A stretch of DNA of 64,000 bases from Eudromia elegans (taxonomy: Eukaryota > Chordata > Aves > Tinamiformes > Tinamidae), in contig PTEX01000414.1 of NCBI GenBank assembly GCA_003342815.1, positions 170,949-234,948 of the forward strand, written 5' to 3'. Position 1 is the first letter of the stretch; each line of letters opens with the position of its first letter. The notes beneath the pieces were generated by a model that was not told the DNA's origin, made no database searches, and worked only from the letters and a program-made list of their open reading frames with translations. A program made the translations under genes and the position numbers. Below, piece after piece: positions 34,911-48,714 of this stretch.

Positions 34911-37900
34911 CACTATTAATAAAGATGGAGAACTGTGCTTCTGCATGGCTGCCATTGTACCATGTAACTAGAAGCTTGTATGTTGTGCTGACCCAGTCTT
35001 CTACGCCTAAGTAAATCCACTTTTGACATATAGAGGGTGAAAGTAGTGCAAAATCAATGTGGAGGCATCACCACAACATAGGATCATAGACTTGAAACGG
35101 TTAGACACACAACTGCTTAATGAAATAAAGTGCATGTTTTATACCGGTAGATGAATATCATTTGTTAAATGATGTAAGTAGGATAAGAAAAAATCAATAT
35201 TTTTGAGATAAGTATATAATCTTCTAGTACCTTGAGACTTGGCTTAATAGTCAGTTTCCTGCATCTTTGCCATTCAGGTTATCAAAAAATGGTCAGAAAA
35301 ACCAGGTAACAGTCTGTTATAAAATTATTCAGAATACTCACAAACAGGATGCTTTCAGAAAGATCTGAAAAAATATCCTTTTCGTATGTATACAATGGAT
35401 GAACTCTAATATAACTACTATCTCCCAGAAAAATTTTTGGAGAAGCTATGTATAGTTCTCTGACAGTGTTGCCTCAATTCTCTACAGCAGTCAAAAGGGC
35501 CAATGCAATGTTAGAAATTATTAGAATTATTAAGAAAGGCATAGAGAACACTGTTGTGTTTTGTCGCATGCATGGTGAACCCAAACTGTGATAAGTCCGT
35601 CAAGTTAAGAAGCTACGGTTGCCAGGATTTAAAAATGACACAATAGAAGCAGAGAAGATAAGATAGGTTAGGAAGTATAATCCAAGACATGGAAGGGTTT
35701 CAAAAAAAGCAGAAGCTATATAGATAAAGTCCCTTTTGTGAAAAGAAAATGCAAAGTGTCACTTATGCACAATGGAGTTAGTTAAAATAAGCAGAAAGAT
35801 AACATTTTTTTTTTCTACAGTAAGAAAAGCCAAATCGTGGTCCTTATCTGTGATGATTCATTCTGGAAGCCAAAGGTGTATGTTAGTCCAAAACAATACA
35901 AAACAAATTCAGCTATCAAACACAGTGATCTGGATACAACATCTGGGCATGGAAAACTTAAAACAGGATTACCACAACAGTGAAGATATGTTTATGGAAG
36001 CTTTTCATGCACTCCTCCCCTAAACATCTGCTACTGGCTACTGTTGAAGAAAAGATGATAGGGTAGATGGATGCATTAAGCGTATCTCTACTGCTAAATA
36101 AAACATGGCAAAAGACCACGCAATGGCCTGGAGGCCAAGTGTTACATCTTGGCTGCGACCAAACATCACTTGGCCCTGGGTCTCCCCTGGGCTTTGTGCC
36201 ATGTTTTTTAACCCTAGAATATAGTTAGCATTTGGTGTGGGTTTTGTTGTTGTTGTTTGTTTGTTTGTTTTTTTCCATTCAAAGTATTTGAAACAATCTG
36301 AGGTCAGCCCACTGGATTGGTATTTTCATAGCACAGAGCCGATAATGTCTGTTCCAAGCTCTGGAATGTGGCACAGGGGCCAGCAGGGATGCTTGAGGCT
36401 GCCAGTCCTGTTTAGACAGTGTTGGGATGTGAACGAGGCCAAACCCCAAGCAGTCTTGTTCAAACGGCACGCTGGGACTGGCAGACGGCATCTCCTGAGC
36501 TGTGCCATGTGTTGTCCCAGCGACTACTGCTTGGCACAGCCTAAACTTGACTCCCGATGGCCAAGAGTTAAGCAGATGAGATGATTGGTAGACTCTCGCT
36601 CAAACTTCTTTCCCTGTATGTGTTTCTTTTTGATCAGAATTTTATAGACATAGGCAAAAGGAAGCCTTGTTTACTTCCTATTGTTAACAACATGGCTCCT
36701 GTTCAAATTTCTGGGGAAGATAACTGAAAAACCTGACAGACTTAGTTTTTTTTCTTTAGTCCTTAACTTTTTTCCTGTTTAATTTTTCTAAGTTTGATGA
36801 AGTATGGCTAAGCATGCTATCATTCATGAAGGCATGATTATATTTGAAAGTTATTTCAGGTTGGCTTTGAAGTTATCTAAAAGATGTAAAAGGGTGTTGC
36901 CTTATCCCGACACCTGTGCAGCCATAGCAGCACACTGAACAGGAAAGTATGGACTGCTTGAGCTGTTGCCTTTGTCCTTTGCTTTCTGTTGGGAAATCCG
37001 TACTTGGCAAGTTTGTACCCAATACAGTGTGTGATGGTGTTACTAAGCTCCTTTCAAGCTTGCTTCCTTTACTGCTTTGTTGAATGGTATGTGTTTTGGG
37101 ACTTATTTGTGTGCTGGGGGTAAGTCCCTTCCCTTTCTCTTCCCTACTGGGTGAGAAGTATCCAAGCTTCCGTAAGAAATGAAGAATTGCTAGCGGAGGT
37201 CAAGAGCAAATCACATTTAAATGCTGGTACATAGCGCAAGAACATGGTATCTCTTCAGCATGACTCAAGAACAGTAGATTCAGGGAGAGCACAAGTCTTT
37301 TGCTTAGTTCAAAGATCCCTTGCTGTAGATTTTTAAAATTTTTAAAATGTAGATTTTTAAAAGCCCTGATCTTTCATTGTCTCTTCTTCTTTGGAGTATT
37401 TAAGTTTAATTTTATTAATCTGTTGTACAAGCAAAACCTTTTAAAATGTATTTAGCATGTTATCTTCTCTTATTTTGTTTCTGTGCCTTGCAGGCTTGAA
37501 AAATCCTGCACAAGATGTAGAACCTAATAGTTTGTCTACAATACCACATAAGAACAGGAATTATGCATAACTCGACAGTAACTCTTACTTTAGTCTCTTT
37601 GTCTAACCTCTTGCTTTTTCGATACTCATTTTATTCAGTGGAAGAAATTTCAGTCAACAGTTACACAGAATATATGCAGAATGAAAGTGGGGAAGAAGTT
37701 TAAGAGAACATTTAGGTGAAACTATGAATAAAATAAATCATTTATGTGATCCATATTTCTGATCCTACTTTAGAATATGAATAAGAGGGAAAATTGTAAA
37801 AAGGACACAGAAGAACAGGATTTTTCAGCTCTCTGAATAACAAGGGTAATGTTTGTATTTGGCTGAGAGTCTGAAAAATACTTCCAGCACTGAATAGCAC

Positions 37901-40880
37901 TGCAGGGACTCTGGAGATAACAACAGGTAGCTGAAGGAAGGGATCAGCTTCCCTCCAAATTTGGACCAAGTGAAGATCCTGGTCTGCTGGGGATATTGGC
38001 TTTCACCCCCCCCCTGCAGACCCATGGCTTGCCTTGATAAGTTGCCTTGTGACTTGAACATCCCAAAAGTCGGAAGATGCTTAGAGATTAGAGAGTCCCC
38101 ATCCCAGCATTATGAGAAAAGTAAAAGAAACAGATGCTTCAGAAATGGCTCTGGAGGCCAAAGAAGAGGGCTGTAGTCAGTTCTCACTTGCTCTGTGCAG
38201 GAGCGACTTGGGCTGAGAGGAGTGTGCAAGGAATCATAATAAACACAAGAAAGGCAAAGAAAGCGTAGGGAAATAAAGAGGCAGAGATTTGAAAGAGACT
38301 CGGTTATTTACAGGCTATAAAAATGATGGATGTGTATACAGAAAAAAATCCAGCATCTGGAAAAACAAACAAACAAACCCCCTGATGTTAAAAACCAGTC
38401 CAAAAGAGTCGGCATTTTATTCAGGCTTGAATGGCTTGGTTTTCAAGTGCGAGTGTCAGAGTGAAGTGCAGTACACAAAATAGTACCTCTAGCCCTGCTA
38501 CAGTGGGTAGTCTCTGCAGCAGCTCCCTCAAAATCTCTCAGTTCGGCCCATAAAATGACTGCCGTATTGTTCCTGGTGCACATTAGTTGTCTGCAGGCTC
38601 CATCTCAGCTATGCTTTCAATCCGGCAAGGCACTGAAGTACTACTCCAGGACTTTGGCTGGTGATTCAAGACTACAGCAGGTGTAATTAGGCTCAGGCAT
38701 GCTGACAGAAAACCCAGGACTGCTCTTGCAGTATGCATGCACTATAAAAGAGGCTCCTGTTGTTATAAAAGAGTCTGTTTTCGGTTTCCTGCCATCCCCA
38801 TTGCAGCACATGACTGATCTGCAGCAGGGAATCCTTTTAGATAAGGGCAATAAGAATTGACTACTATGGGCCAGCCTGACATGCTTTTGTAGGGCCTGGG
38901 TAAAGAGTTCAGAAAGCAAGATTATAGGCCTTTGAAGCCATGAATACCTAACTTAACTCTTTGAAGCTTATTGTGGGGATTTTCTGATACTAAAACAGTA
39001 ACAAAATGAGTTGTGTTAACAGTGGGATGGCTGGTAACAAAATCCGAGTTTCTATGTGAGGTACTACTGATCTGCACTAGTATATTATATCAGTGTGCAT
39101 TTATTGTTTGTGAGACTTAAGGTTGAGTTTTTGTCTAAGGAAAGCCTGAGTTTCATTTGTCTATAGGCCTATGTCAAAAGTGCTATTGTTCTGATTTAAA
39201 TAAGTAATTATTTACAGTAAGGTCAATTCTATCTGTTATGTATACTGATATAACTGCTCTGCACACTAAAGCTAAAATCTCCTGAAATACCAACACAAGA
39301 ATACAGTTTGCAAAACTGAATATTTGGTTTTCTTTATGAAGTTCAACCATAGGATATTGCTATCCTTAGAGCAGCTCTGATTACAGATTCTTTTAGAAGA
39401 GCTGTAGTGTTCCACTTTTATGACGTGAATGCACCAAATAATTGATCTTAGGCAGAGTAGAAAATTTTCCTTCCTTAGAACCCTTCCAAATTCTGTGAGA
39501 ATGCATAATAACCTTGGCAAATTGGCAAATTCAGTTGTAAAATAACTTTTTATTCATTTACATCCCAGTTCATTAGGATACTGAGGAAGATATATTATTT
39601 CGAACATGCACAAATAGTCCCACTGAAATTAAAGAGTGTGTGCCTTAAAGTCAGCTATCTGCTAAAATTTCCTGGTGAGTCAGAACCTTAGTACATGAGC
39701 TGCTTTTACAGAAACTTGCTATTTAATTAACTTAACCTCTTTTATGCTACAGTGCAGCTTTAGAGAACTATTGTAATATGGTGTTTGAATCATGCAGACC
39801 CGAGGGGAAAAAAAAGATTTTGACACATGTGGCATATCAGTAAGAATTCTGACTCATTCTGTTTTCTCAGCATTGGACCAAAACTCTTCTATCCTCTTCA
39901 TCCTCAAAGTAGTGAGAATAGGAGAACTAAATGTAAAATAATGTATGCACAGAAAGGCATTTTATATGTGGTTAAAAATACCAATAATGACTTTGCTGCA
40001 GAAGATTATATAGAAAGCTACAGTGTTATGTTTTGCTCTCAGAAGAATGTTGTTTTATTTAATATCATCATAAAAAAGCAATCCTACAGTGATAGTACCT
40101 ACTGCTTCCAATAAGTACATTAGCCACTGCTTTTGAATAGCCTTATTAAAATGGAATAAACTGTCTAAAATCGAATAAACTTCTAAAACCAATAGGAAGA
40201 AAAGAAAAAAGAATCAGCAAGCAAACTACATAGTCCTTGCTGTTCTATTCCCCCTCACAGAATCCCCATTAAAAACCGGGACTGTCTGGATTCAAAACTA
40301 GATTTCATATATAGCATATGTCTGGAACAAAACTTCTATCTCAACATTAGCAACAAATATAGCTTGTGATCCTCCTAAAAGCTTCCAGCTTTGAATGCCA
40401 CTCTATATTTTGCAATCACAGGAACAGATATCATTCTTGCAAGCACTCTAACCCTGCCTGTCTGTTGCACTCTGAATTCAAAATGACCATCAGAATCCCC
40501 AAATCCCAGACTTTTTCATTTGTTATCACTCTATCACTTTCATGATTAAGGCAGTTTGCAGAAATAGTTCCTAAGATGTTCCGAGTCTCACAATAGCAGG
40601 TAAATTGCAACCTTAATGTTCTGGTTGCGGAGAGGTAATGACAGTACAAATTGTGAGCATACTTGTAATCTGTCCCTGCAGCTGTAGGAGGAAACAAGAC
40701 AGCTTGGAGCAAAATTCAAGGCAGGGGCTCTTCAAAGAAACATAAAGACAGCTTTAGAGCACAGGACAGTCACAGAAGTAATACCAGTTTATTAGGGTTT
40801 CTTATTTATTTACTTTTGGAGTTGGGACAAACTTACTCATTGGACTCTGACTTAAAATACGGAGGGCATTAGGTGCAATA
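34911..40880. other. Noncoding desert, no gene recognised
   Basis: About 6 kb. It contains a TTG/TTTG repeat at 36241-36274, a C9 run at 38006-38014 and an AAAC repeat near 38363-38378. The frames at 36237-36584 (115 codons, overlapping the TTG repeat) and 38641-38919 have no domain and no exon-like context. Confidence 0.55.
36241..36274. repeat. (TTG)n/(TTTG)n microsatellite
   Basis: A short compound repeat of TTG passing into TTTG and a T-run. It lies inside the start of a 115-codon frame, which explains that frame's Val/Phe-rich N-terminus. Confidence 0.85.
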
Positions 40881-40899
40881 AAAAAACCCGAGCACTTAG

Positions 40900-41090
40900 T
40901 GCTACGAGCGTCAGAGCAGTGAGCCATACGACCACAGATCTATTCCTGGAGCTGCCGCCGTTGGTCCGTGCTCCAGCTCTCGCCCTTCGCCTGCCGAGAC
41001 GACGGCGGGGCCCTGGCGCAGACAACGTGGGTGGGAGCCGCTCACCACACGCCGGCTTCTGCGTCGGAGCTAGTCACCCTCAGCCCCTTG
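40900..41090. promoter_or_regulatory. CpG-rich island in AT-rich DNA, candidate promoter or exon
   Basis: About 20 CpG dinucleotides by eye in under 200 bp (for example the CCGAGACGACGGCGGGG block near 40,995), whereas neighbouring kilobases have almost none. GC-rich sequence continues more weakly to about 41,420. It contains TATAAATAC (about 41324) and AATAAA (about 41421). Overlapping frames of 113 and 150 codons on the plus strand are a by-product of GC richness and show no domain. Such islands commonly mark promoters of genes or long noncoding RNAs. Orientation is not resolved. Confidence 0.4.
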
Positions 41091-41439
41091 CCAGGGGCCA
41101 CTTCATCTCCTCCTACTTTGTCAGCATGCAGGAAGTCAGGCGTGCTTGTGCTCTGGTGCTGCCTGATTATCTCCAGGGATTATTTGCAGGGAATTCCGCA
41201 TGCCTGCCTCATGCTCAGCCCCATCCTAGGTGCAGACACGCAGCAGAGCTTAGGGCGTAGGAGGGCCAGCTCCCAGGAAGGTGGGGTGTGGGAACTGCAG
41301 CACTGTAGTGCTATAGATACTAGTTATAAATACAGTTTCCTGGGCGATTTGTTGCCATTGCTGCAGGCTGCAGAGAGTTTCTTACAGCCTCATGGATTTG
41401 CCCTTGCATTTGTGGAGTAAAATAAAACTACTTACTTTT

Positions 41440-44400
41440 TTTTTTTCTTGTGTAACTTTGTATATCTGTGCTCACCTGCCAGTCTCCGTGGGGGCAGCAA
41501 AGCATGTCAGTGTTGCATCAGTGACTTTTAATCAGTGATGACAGTATGCGAGCAGTCCTTAATAAATGCTGAATCCTGCACAGAACCACTTATATAGAAT
41601 TTCTATTCAGCAACATCATCTTTCTCTTCATTTTTGTACTAATAATACTATTTCTTGCCATAGTTCTCCCCTTTAAAGTAGAAACAACTGAAAAAGACCA
41701 CTTCAAGCAAAATAGACTCTTTCAAAGGTTTTTAGTGCATGTAAATGGCTGCACATAACTGCATATCTCTTTCTAATGCACCATTATCAATTTAGTTCAG
41801 ATATATGGAGCTAGCACAGGATCCATCACCTCTAGTCTCTGTTTTATGCGGAGTGAAAGTAGTGCATATTCTTGTCCAGAACTACTAACGTGAAGTTGTA
41901 TCAGAATGGTTATACAGAGAAGATATCATTGGTTGTGTGAGTTAATTAGTTCTACTAAATTTTTTTATGATAATTTATTCAGTGTTGTTTTTAATCCCTA
42001 AAAAATAAAAATGCAAGCTAATTGTCTTTATTTGACTGTCCCTTCCTTGTCCTGCCCCCTCTGCTGTTTGATAGTTATCAAGAGAAATAAGCTCTGAGGT
42101 CACAATTCAGATGGCCTTGGTTATAAGTGGGTAGTGTTTAGTATCTCTATTTCACAGATGAGAATGCTATGGAATTAGGGGAATTCAGAAGAACCTGCCT
42201 TATAGTATTTAGATAATATTCTTATTTTTTTTTCCATATTCTGTACATTTTCATGGTAAAATTTCCCAGATAAAAGTAATGCAAATCCTTAGTAAAGCAG
42301 CCAGTAAACCACAGATGGTGAGAGTCGGGCAGTCTTTTGAGGACCAGCCTTCTTTTTGAAAAGTTTTCATGTTTTAAAACAAGGATGTATGATCAGCTAG
42401 GCTCTCCTTGTAGTGCTGCCTTGCCAGAAGAGAGGATGGTTTTGTGGACCAGAAGTAATGGTGGTAGGAATATGCCACCAAGGTAATTCCTAGGGAAGAA
42501 GGAGTTCTTAAGGGGCCAGATTGACTCACTTAAAATCTATTCATGCTGCAAAAGTAGCACAAAATGATTTTTTAAAAATTATTATTTTTTCTTTTTGCAG
42601 GATGGAAACTGTGGCTCATGTGTGTGTCTGTGTTTTTCCTGGGATAATCCATTTACTCCTGATGATAAAATACACATGAGTTCTAGGGGAAAGTACCAGT
42701 GCTGTTTGTTTTACCAATAGATAAGAAAAATAGCATTTTGCTTTTTAACCTTTTTTTTATAGTCTCATACTACACCATGAGGTGAATGATCCTGCTATAT
42801 TGCCCTTGTAACTAGGAGTAAGAATGTTTCATTGACCAAGGCCTAGAGAAGGGAGAGTGGAGGTAATTAGTCTATTCTTTGTGATTGTAACAATGGGCAT
42901 TTTTATTATACAAGGGGTCTGTGCCTTTCTTTCATTCTCCAGTAGTAACCCTGAGACTTGGTAATTTATTAGCGAAGAGTCCTTTTGTAATGTAGTCCTA
43001 TTTTTGTGAGGCCATGAAACTCAATGGGTTGATCTATTTCTCATGATTTCCTCAGTTATAGGTTAACTCAATTAACATATTAAAATCACAAGTCAGTCTG
43101 GATGTGAGGCTTCAAAGAACTTTTTTTTTCATGTCTTATTATTTACAATGTACTATTTGACTTGCATGACTTGTTTTATGCTCAGTTTTAAAACTGTGGT
43201 AGCCCAAAAGAAAAGCACCCAAAACAGAATTATCAAGAAGCTTACCAGATATTCTAAAAATAATTGCCATCATTTGGAACAAAGTACTGGAACAAACATA
43301 GCCCTGTTGTGATAAAGAATGGGTCTCTGGGATGAAAGTTTTTGGCAGATTGAGCACAATCTAATTTTTATATATGCACAGAAGATGCCAACTGGAGCTT
43401 TGTGTCAGAGAAGTCAAGACCTGCATCAGTATTTGGAAGAGAAAAAGTAGAGCTTACTCTCCTCTCTGCTTCCTACTACCAATGTAATGAGAGTTTTATT
43501 TCTATGGCTATGTTTATATGAGTAATTCTTAAATATATATGTATCAGATAACATTTTTAATATTTTCCATCTCTCTATTTTTGAACTCTGGCAAATTTTG
43601 AACAGCAAACCACACTTCATTTTGTGAGATGTACATAAATTTGTATTTGCTTTTTGTATTTAAATCCTTCAGTTATTAATATTTTTAGCAGTTGGTTAGC
43701 AAATTAGTGCTGCGAGTTACCTGGTTTAAGGGGACAATGTGGAGAACAATAACAAGTATGAAAAAACAAATGGTAAGTGGGATTCAGATTGAACTGTGCT
43801 ATTGAATATCCCTACATCCTTGTCAATTTATAGTATTAAATGAACTATAAGATTCAGTTACCTTGTCTAGCCTGCCAATTTTAGCTATTTTCTGGTGGGC
43901 TATTTTGGATGGGGCAATAAAAAAGGAGTACACTGTAGCAGTGAAAACCTTTATGCTTCCAAATGACTTTACAGTTTTTGTCTATGTGAAGAGAGGGAAG
44001 AGTCTGCATATGCAGTTTCTCGCATATTCTGCCTTCCCTTACAGCAGTAACAGTGCAAGGACCTGCTTGCCCGTGACACTGGTGTTTCGACTGCATTCAG
44101 CAGTGATTTTCAAAGCAACCCTCCCTGTAAGTATTAAAGCTGCCAAAGAACCTTGTTCTAGAAGAGACGTTAGAGGTTAGACTCCCTTCTTCTTGTTGTT
44201 GCTATTTTTTTCCTGATATGCAAAGAGCAGATATTATCAAACTTCCATTAGGGAAAACCAGGGCAGTATTTTTTTCAGGTGTTGCATCTTCTGGTAGTTT
44301 TCTGTCGGAATTAGTGTCTACTACTTTAAATACGCAGGTCGTTAGTGGTGTTCCATTATGATGAGCTATGCTATCTGCAATTCAAATGCCATTCCCCAGG

Positions 44401-46190
44401 GAGAGAGTAGGGAGAGGAAAGAAATTCCTGTGAATGCAAAGCTTGGATAACAGCCTCATATGTAGTTATACAGGTCACTGCCTTCTGCATTTTTATGGTG
44501 GCAAATCTTTATAAACCATGCTGTGCTTGCTCTCCTGCTCAGAAATATATAGTAAATCCTCTTGAGTTTACAGGGAATTTTCAGGACAGGTATGCCTGTT
44601 ATAAAATAGGATTGAATTATGAATATTCTCAAAATCTTCTAATGTACTTGGATTAACACTAAGCCTTCTTGGACATGTCTGTATGTTATAGATGTTAAAT
44701 GAGGCATTGTATATGCATATATTAGTCCATGCATTCCCCTGGCTTACCTCAGCTGGAATTCTAATTACTTGGGTAATGTAGCTTCCTGTCATATTTGGGA
44801 GGGATTCTTGTCATGCAAAATTAATTCATCCTCTCTGCTCATATTGGGTCTTTGAGCAGAAGATGAGCCTTTTTACGTCAGAATGATTTTTTTTTTTCTG
44901 CACATCCTATATATTTTTTTTCAGTAGAAATGAGTGCAGTGAGGTTAGGATTTCACTGAGGACCTGAGAAGAAGCAGTAAGTGGGACAGACCTTCACTGC
45001 CAAGCCTGAGACTACTTTTTGAGTCCAGGTCTCTGCTTCTGCCATGTCCTGACTTTGTATAGTGATGTGCAGTGCACCTCACCCCTTGCTTGTTCCTTAA
45101 TCTTCATGGAACAGAAAAGGATAGATATCTAAGCTAGGAAGGAGTGGTAGCACCTCTGTGATCCAAATGAATGGAAAACAAGAGCCTTGGAAAACTGTCA
45201 GATAACCCTAGGAGCAGCCTGTCACATTGGTCTGCCTTGTTGCCAATAGCTCTAGCAAAAGTGAAATCTTTAATGTCACTTGCCTTCCCAGGTGAACTGA
45301 AGTAAATAATGAAAGCAACTTTGTTCATTTTGATGTTTCAGTGAAAGTCTTATTGCTTCCTGAGAAAGGACCAGCATGATAGTTGGACTTGGAGGGTGGG
45401 AACTGAAATATAACCAAGAACAGAAGAGGAGAAGAACAGACTAAATTTTGCTTGATGTAATCCCCCCCAACTGGCACATTGTATGCTCACCATTTAGAAG
45501 CACTTCTGAGCAATATTTAAAAAAAGAAAAAAAGGAGCAGAAAACTTAAACCTTCCTATATAAATGCATTTATTCCATATATATGCTTGAAAGAGTTGAA
45601 ATTTTTCAAATAAAACATCTTCCATGGAAAAAGTCACTTTTTTAATATGAACACATTATCTTTTTTCAGGATAAAGGAATCATTTTTCACCAAGTATTTG
45701 TAAGACATCCATGTACGCGAAGAATAATATAAAATATTCAAGACCGCAGACTACTTGCAATTATTATTTACATAAGAAATACACCTTGAAAATGCAAAAT
45801 ATTATCCTTTGACGTAGAATAGATTAAAAGCATCTTTTATGTGTTTTATTTAAATTTGATGATTAGCTGTAATCTGGAATAAATTTGATACAGCTAGCGG
45901 AGGTTCTTATTCAGTATGAAAAAGAGTAGTTTTAAAATTTATGTCGTGTTGTAAAATGAAGATTTTGAGCTTTGAATGCTTCAGAGAAGAGAAGCTAGTT
46001 GTAATATCTCTGTGAGGGCTGTCACGTCTTGTTCCAGGTTGACTTGATTTCATGTTGATGCTCTGCTTCAACACGCTGTTTGGATTCTAAAAATCGGCCT
46101 TTGAAGCCTACGTCTTGGCTTCATTCAAAACCGACAGTGTGAAGTCATCAGGAGAAGCTGACTTCTGCAGGAGCTTTTTAACTGATCAGG
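41440..46190. other. Noncoding desert, no gene recognised
   Basis: Mixed AT-rich sequence with several T-runs. ORFs, including the 105-codon plus frame at 43863-44180, have no recognisable domain. No repeat family is identified. Confidence 0.55.
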
Positions 46191-46193
46191 ATC

Positions 46194-46220
46194 CCTGTTG
46201 CTTGAGGGGTAAGCAACAGG
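46194..46220. repeat. Hairpin-forming inverted repeat, 10-bp perfect stem
   Basis: CCTGTTGCTT (46194-46203) and AAGCAACAGG (46211-46220) are exact reverse complements around a 7-nt loop. About 30 bp upstream, GAAGTCA...TGACTTC (46141-46165) forms a second, weaker inverted repeat. Confidence 0.85.
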
Positions 46221-48435
46221 AGACATCCCCACATCTGACTGAAGTGGGCACTCACATTCCCTTTGTGCTCAGAAGGAATCTCTTCTGAGTATTCTGGCAC
46301 ACTGGCACCTCTGACACCAACTCTTTTCCCAGAAGATGTTATTACTGGCTTGCCCAGGAAAAAGAATCTGGTTAGTACATGTCACCACAGTCACTTCATA
46401 CTAGGAGCAATTTCATTCACACAAGTCCTGTTAAGGAACAGGGTCAGAGAGAGATCCACAGTCTCAAGCCCTACAGACCTGCTGGGCTCTACACTGCCTG
46501 GGCCAACCCCTCTGAAGCCATCTGTCCTTATCCACAGTACACAGTGCCAAGCTGTGAATATCTTCCTGGAGAGTGCCATCGCGCCATGGATCATGACATT
46601 ATACTTTTGTTATTGTTATTATTACCAATGTATTTATTCAGATTATAGTGTTTATAGCAAAGCAAGAGAAGTGCTGCATGTATCTTACTGAGTTTGTATG
46701 GCACAAATGTAGATTAAGATAATGCACTCATGAGGTGTGGTGTAAAGGGACACAGAGGGAATCTGACGATGAAAAAACTAGTAGGATAAATTTGGACAGC
46801 AATATAATATGAAGAAGCCAAACTGAGCACCATCTTGACCATTCACATGATTTGGAGAAGTCCATGGAAGACTCTGTCCTCAGGATGGTGCCCAACTGTT
46901 GTCTTGCAGAAACATAGCTGGACTCATCCAGCATAAATTCAAGGAGAAAACAAAGAAGTGGTGGACAATAAGAACTCCCCTTGGACCTTTCAGGGGAAAA
47001 GCATGTAATGAGGCTGCACAGCTACCTAACAGCTCAAAAAGTTTAGGTTATCTTTATGGACTCTTTCTGGAAGGTGGACGTACGAATGGGGTTTAAGGCT
47101 ATCACTGTATATAATAAAAGAAGATTGCAAGCAGTGAAGAAAAGGTGCAATTGTTCATGCTTTCATTATGATTCTTGTAGTTGTTACATACTTCAGCGGT
47201 GCCAAAAACTTTCAAACTATAAGCCAATTTTATTTGTACCCTTTGAATCTCCATTTTTTTTTTCATTAAAAATCTACTTGAAAATTTGGTCTGTTTTTGA
47301 AATAATAGACTTGAAGATATTTTTAACTATATCTGAGCTTACATTTTCTCTTTTTTTAAATCCATATATATTAAAGTAAATGTGATCTGATTGCAAAAAT
47401 GAGTCTGAATGGTAAAGACAATCTAATAATGCACTCAGGCTAATAATCCTTTTTTTTTTTTTTGTCTAGGTGAAAGCTCTGCAGTATTTTCTTCTTACAG
47501 TAGGTGGCAGACATACACTACATATTCCTTTATAATTTAATTTTGCTAAAGTCTAAACGGGAGGATTGTCCTATTTTCTAAAAATCTATATTAGTGTTTA
47601 GGAACATCTGCATGCTAAAAAATCTTATTTCTTCTTAAATAGCTCTAAGTAGCCCTACACTGTTGCAATGCTGAATAATAATTATAAAGCTCGAGTTAGA
47701 ATGAGAATGGATTGGAATTAAATCATTTCTGCTGCATTAACCTTGAAGTCAAACTTGTTTGTTTCTTATGTTTTCATTTTCCTGGAGTTAAACAAGAGCA
47801 AAAATCTTTCTGTAAAAGAATAGTTGCTTGTATATACAACAAGCAATATGCTAGATCTAGCATGCAAGAGGTTATTTGAATCTGGTTTAATTTCTTCTGG
47901 TAGCTTTATATAAAGCATTTCTGAGCATCTATTGATCAAAACAGAGTTACATGGGAAGAATTTTAAAGAACAGATTAAAGTATTACAAAGGTATTTTTGC
48001 TGATAGCTAATGGCGCTATGGCAGACCCTGGAGGTGTGTTGCTGAGCCACAAATGACATCAGAGGCATTAATTCTTGCAGGCTCTTGTTAAAAGTGGAAG
48101 AAAAATGGAATCACTTTAAAAAGAGAACAACAACAAAAAAGGTTGTACTAATATGAATAGCAGGCAAGATGTACGGACATTAGATTTTTAAAATTTTGTT
48201 AAACAATATTTTCACATAAATATGTTAAAATTTGCTTACTGCAGATGTTTTTAATTTATTCTGGCTTTGCCAGACTCTTGCAGCGTGGGTTGTTCTACTA
48301 TTTTTTATATATGCTCTTACACTGTGCTTATCATCATAATACCTAAGCACCTTACGGTAGTGCCCTGAATAATTAACATCCCCTGCACATTTGTACTGTC
48401 AGCTTCTCCCAAGGAGACAAGTGTTTGTGAAAGAG
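46221..48435. other. Noncoding stretch, no gene recognised
   Basis: A 142-codon plus frame at 46263-46691 overlaps an 89-codon frame at 46379-46648 and has no recognisable domain. A T14 run lies at 47450-47463. Nothing else is supported. Confidence 0.55.
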
Positions 48436-48439
48436 AATT

Positions 48440-48710
48440 TCTTTTGGCAATTAAAACAATGCACAGGCACACAGTGATATGAGGGCACACTCCAAGAAAT
48501 ACGCATTGTAATTAGAGCAATCTGATGATTCTTTAATTCCTATGGTAGGGTGGAACATTCTTGTTTTCTGTTAGCTCTGTTTTTCATGCATTTGCTTTTG
48601 TGGCAAAAAAGTGAAGGGCCATTGTTTCATGAGAACATGTTTATTGGAATTTTAACTCATGCCTCATGCATGTGATTACAGAAGTCGTGCATGCTTATTT
48701 AATAAGCTTG
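48440..48710. promoter_or_regulatory. Possible conserved noncoding element
   Basis: A block dense in developmental-factor words: ACAATG (48456-48461) and CATTGTT (48620-48626), both SOX-like; TAATTA (48509-48514), homeodomain-like; ATGCATTTGC (near 48587), octamer-like; and a near-palindrome GCTTATT-T-AATAAGC (48693-48707). This resembles vertebrate conserved noncoding elements in style. Conservation cannot be judged from one sequence. Confidence 0.22.
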
Positions 48711-48714
48711 CAAT

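Noticed and set aside
40919-41420. Overlapping 113- and 150-codon plus frames
   Set aside because: Two frames open together in CpG-rich DNA because stop codons are rare at high GC. No domain is recognisable in either.
46263-46691. 142-codon plus frame
   Set aside because: It overlaps another frame, has no domain, and its tail is a Tyr/Cys-rich reading of a TTA/TTG-type stretch.
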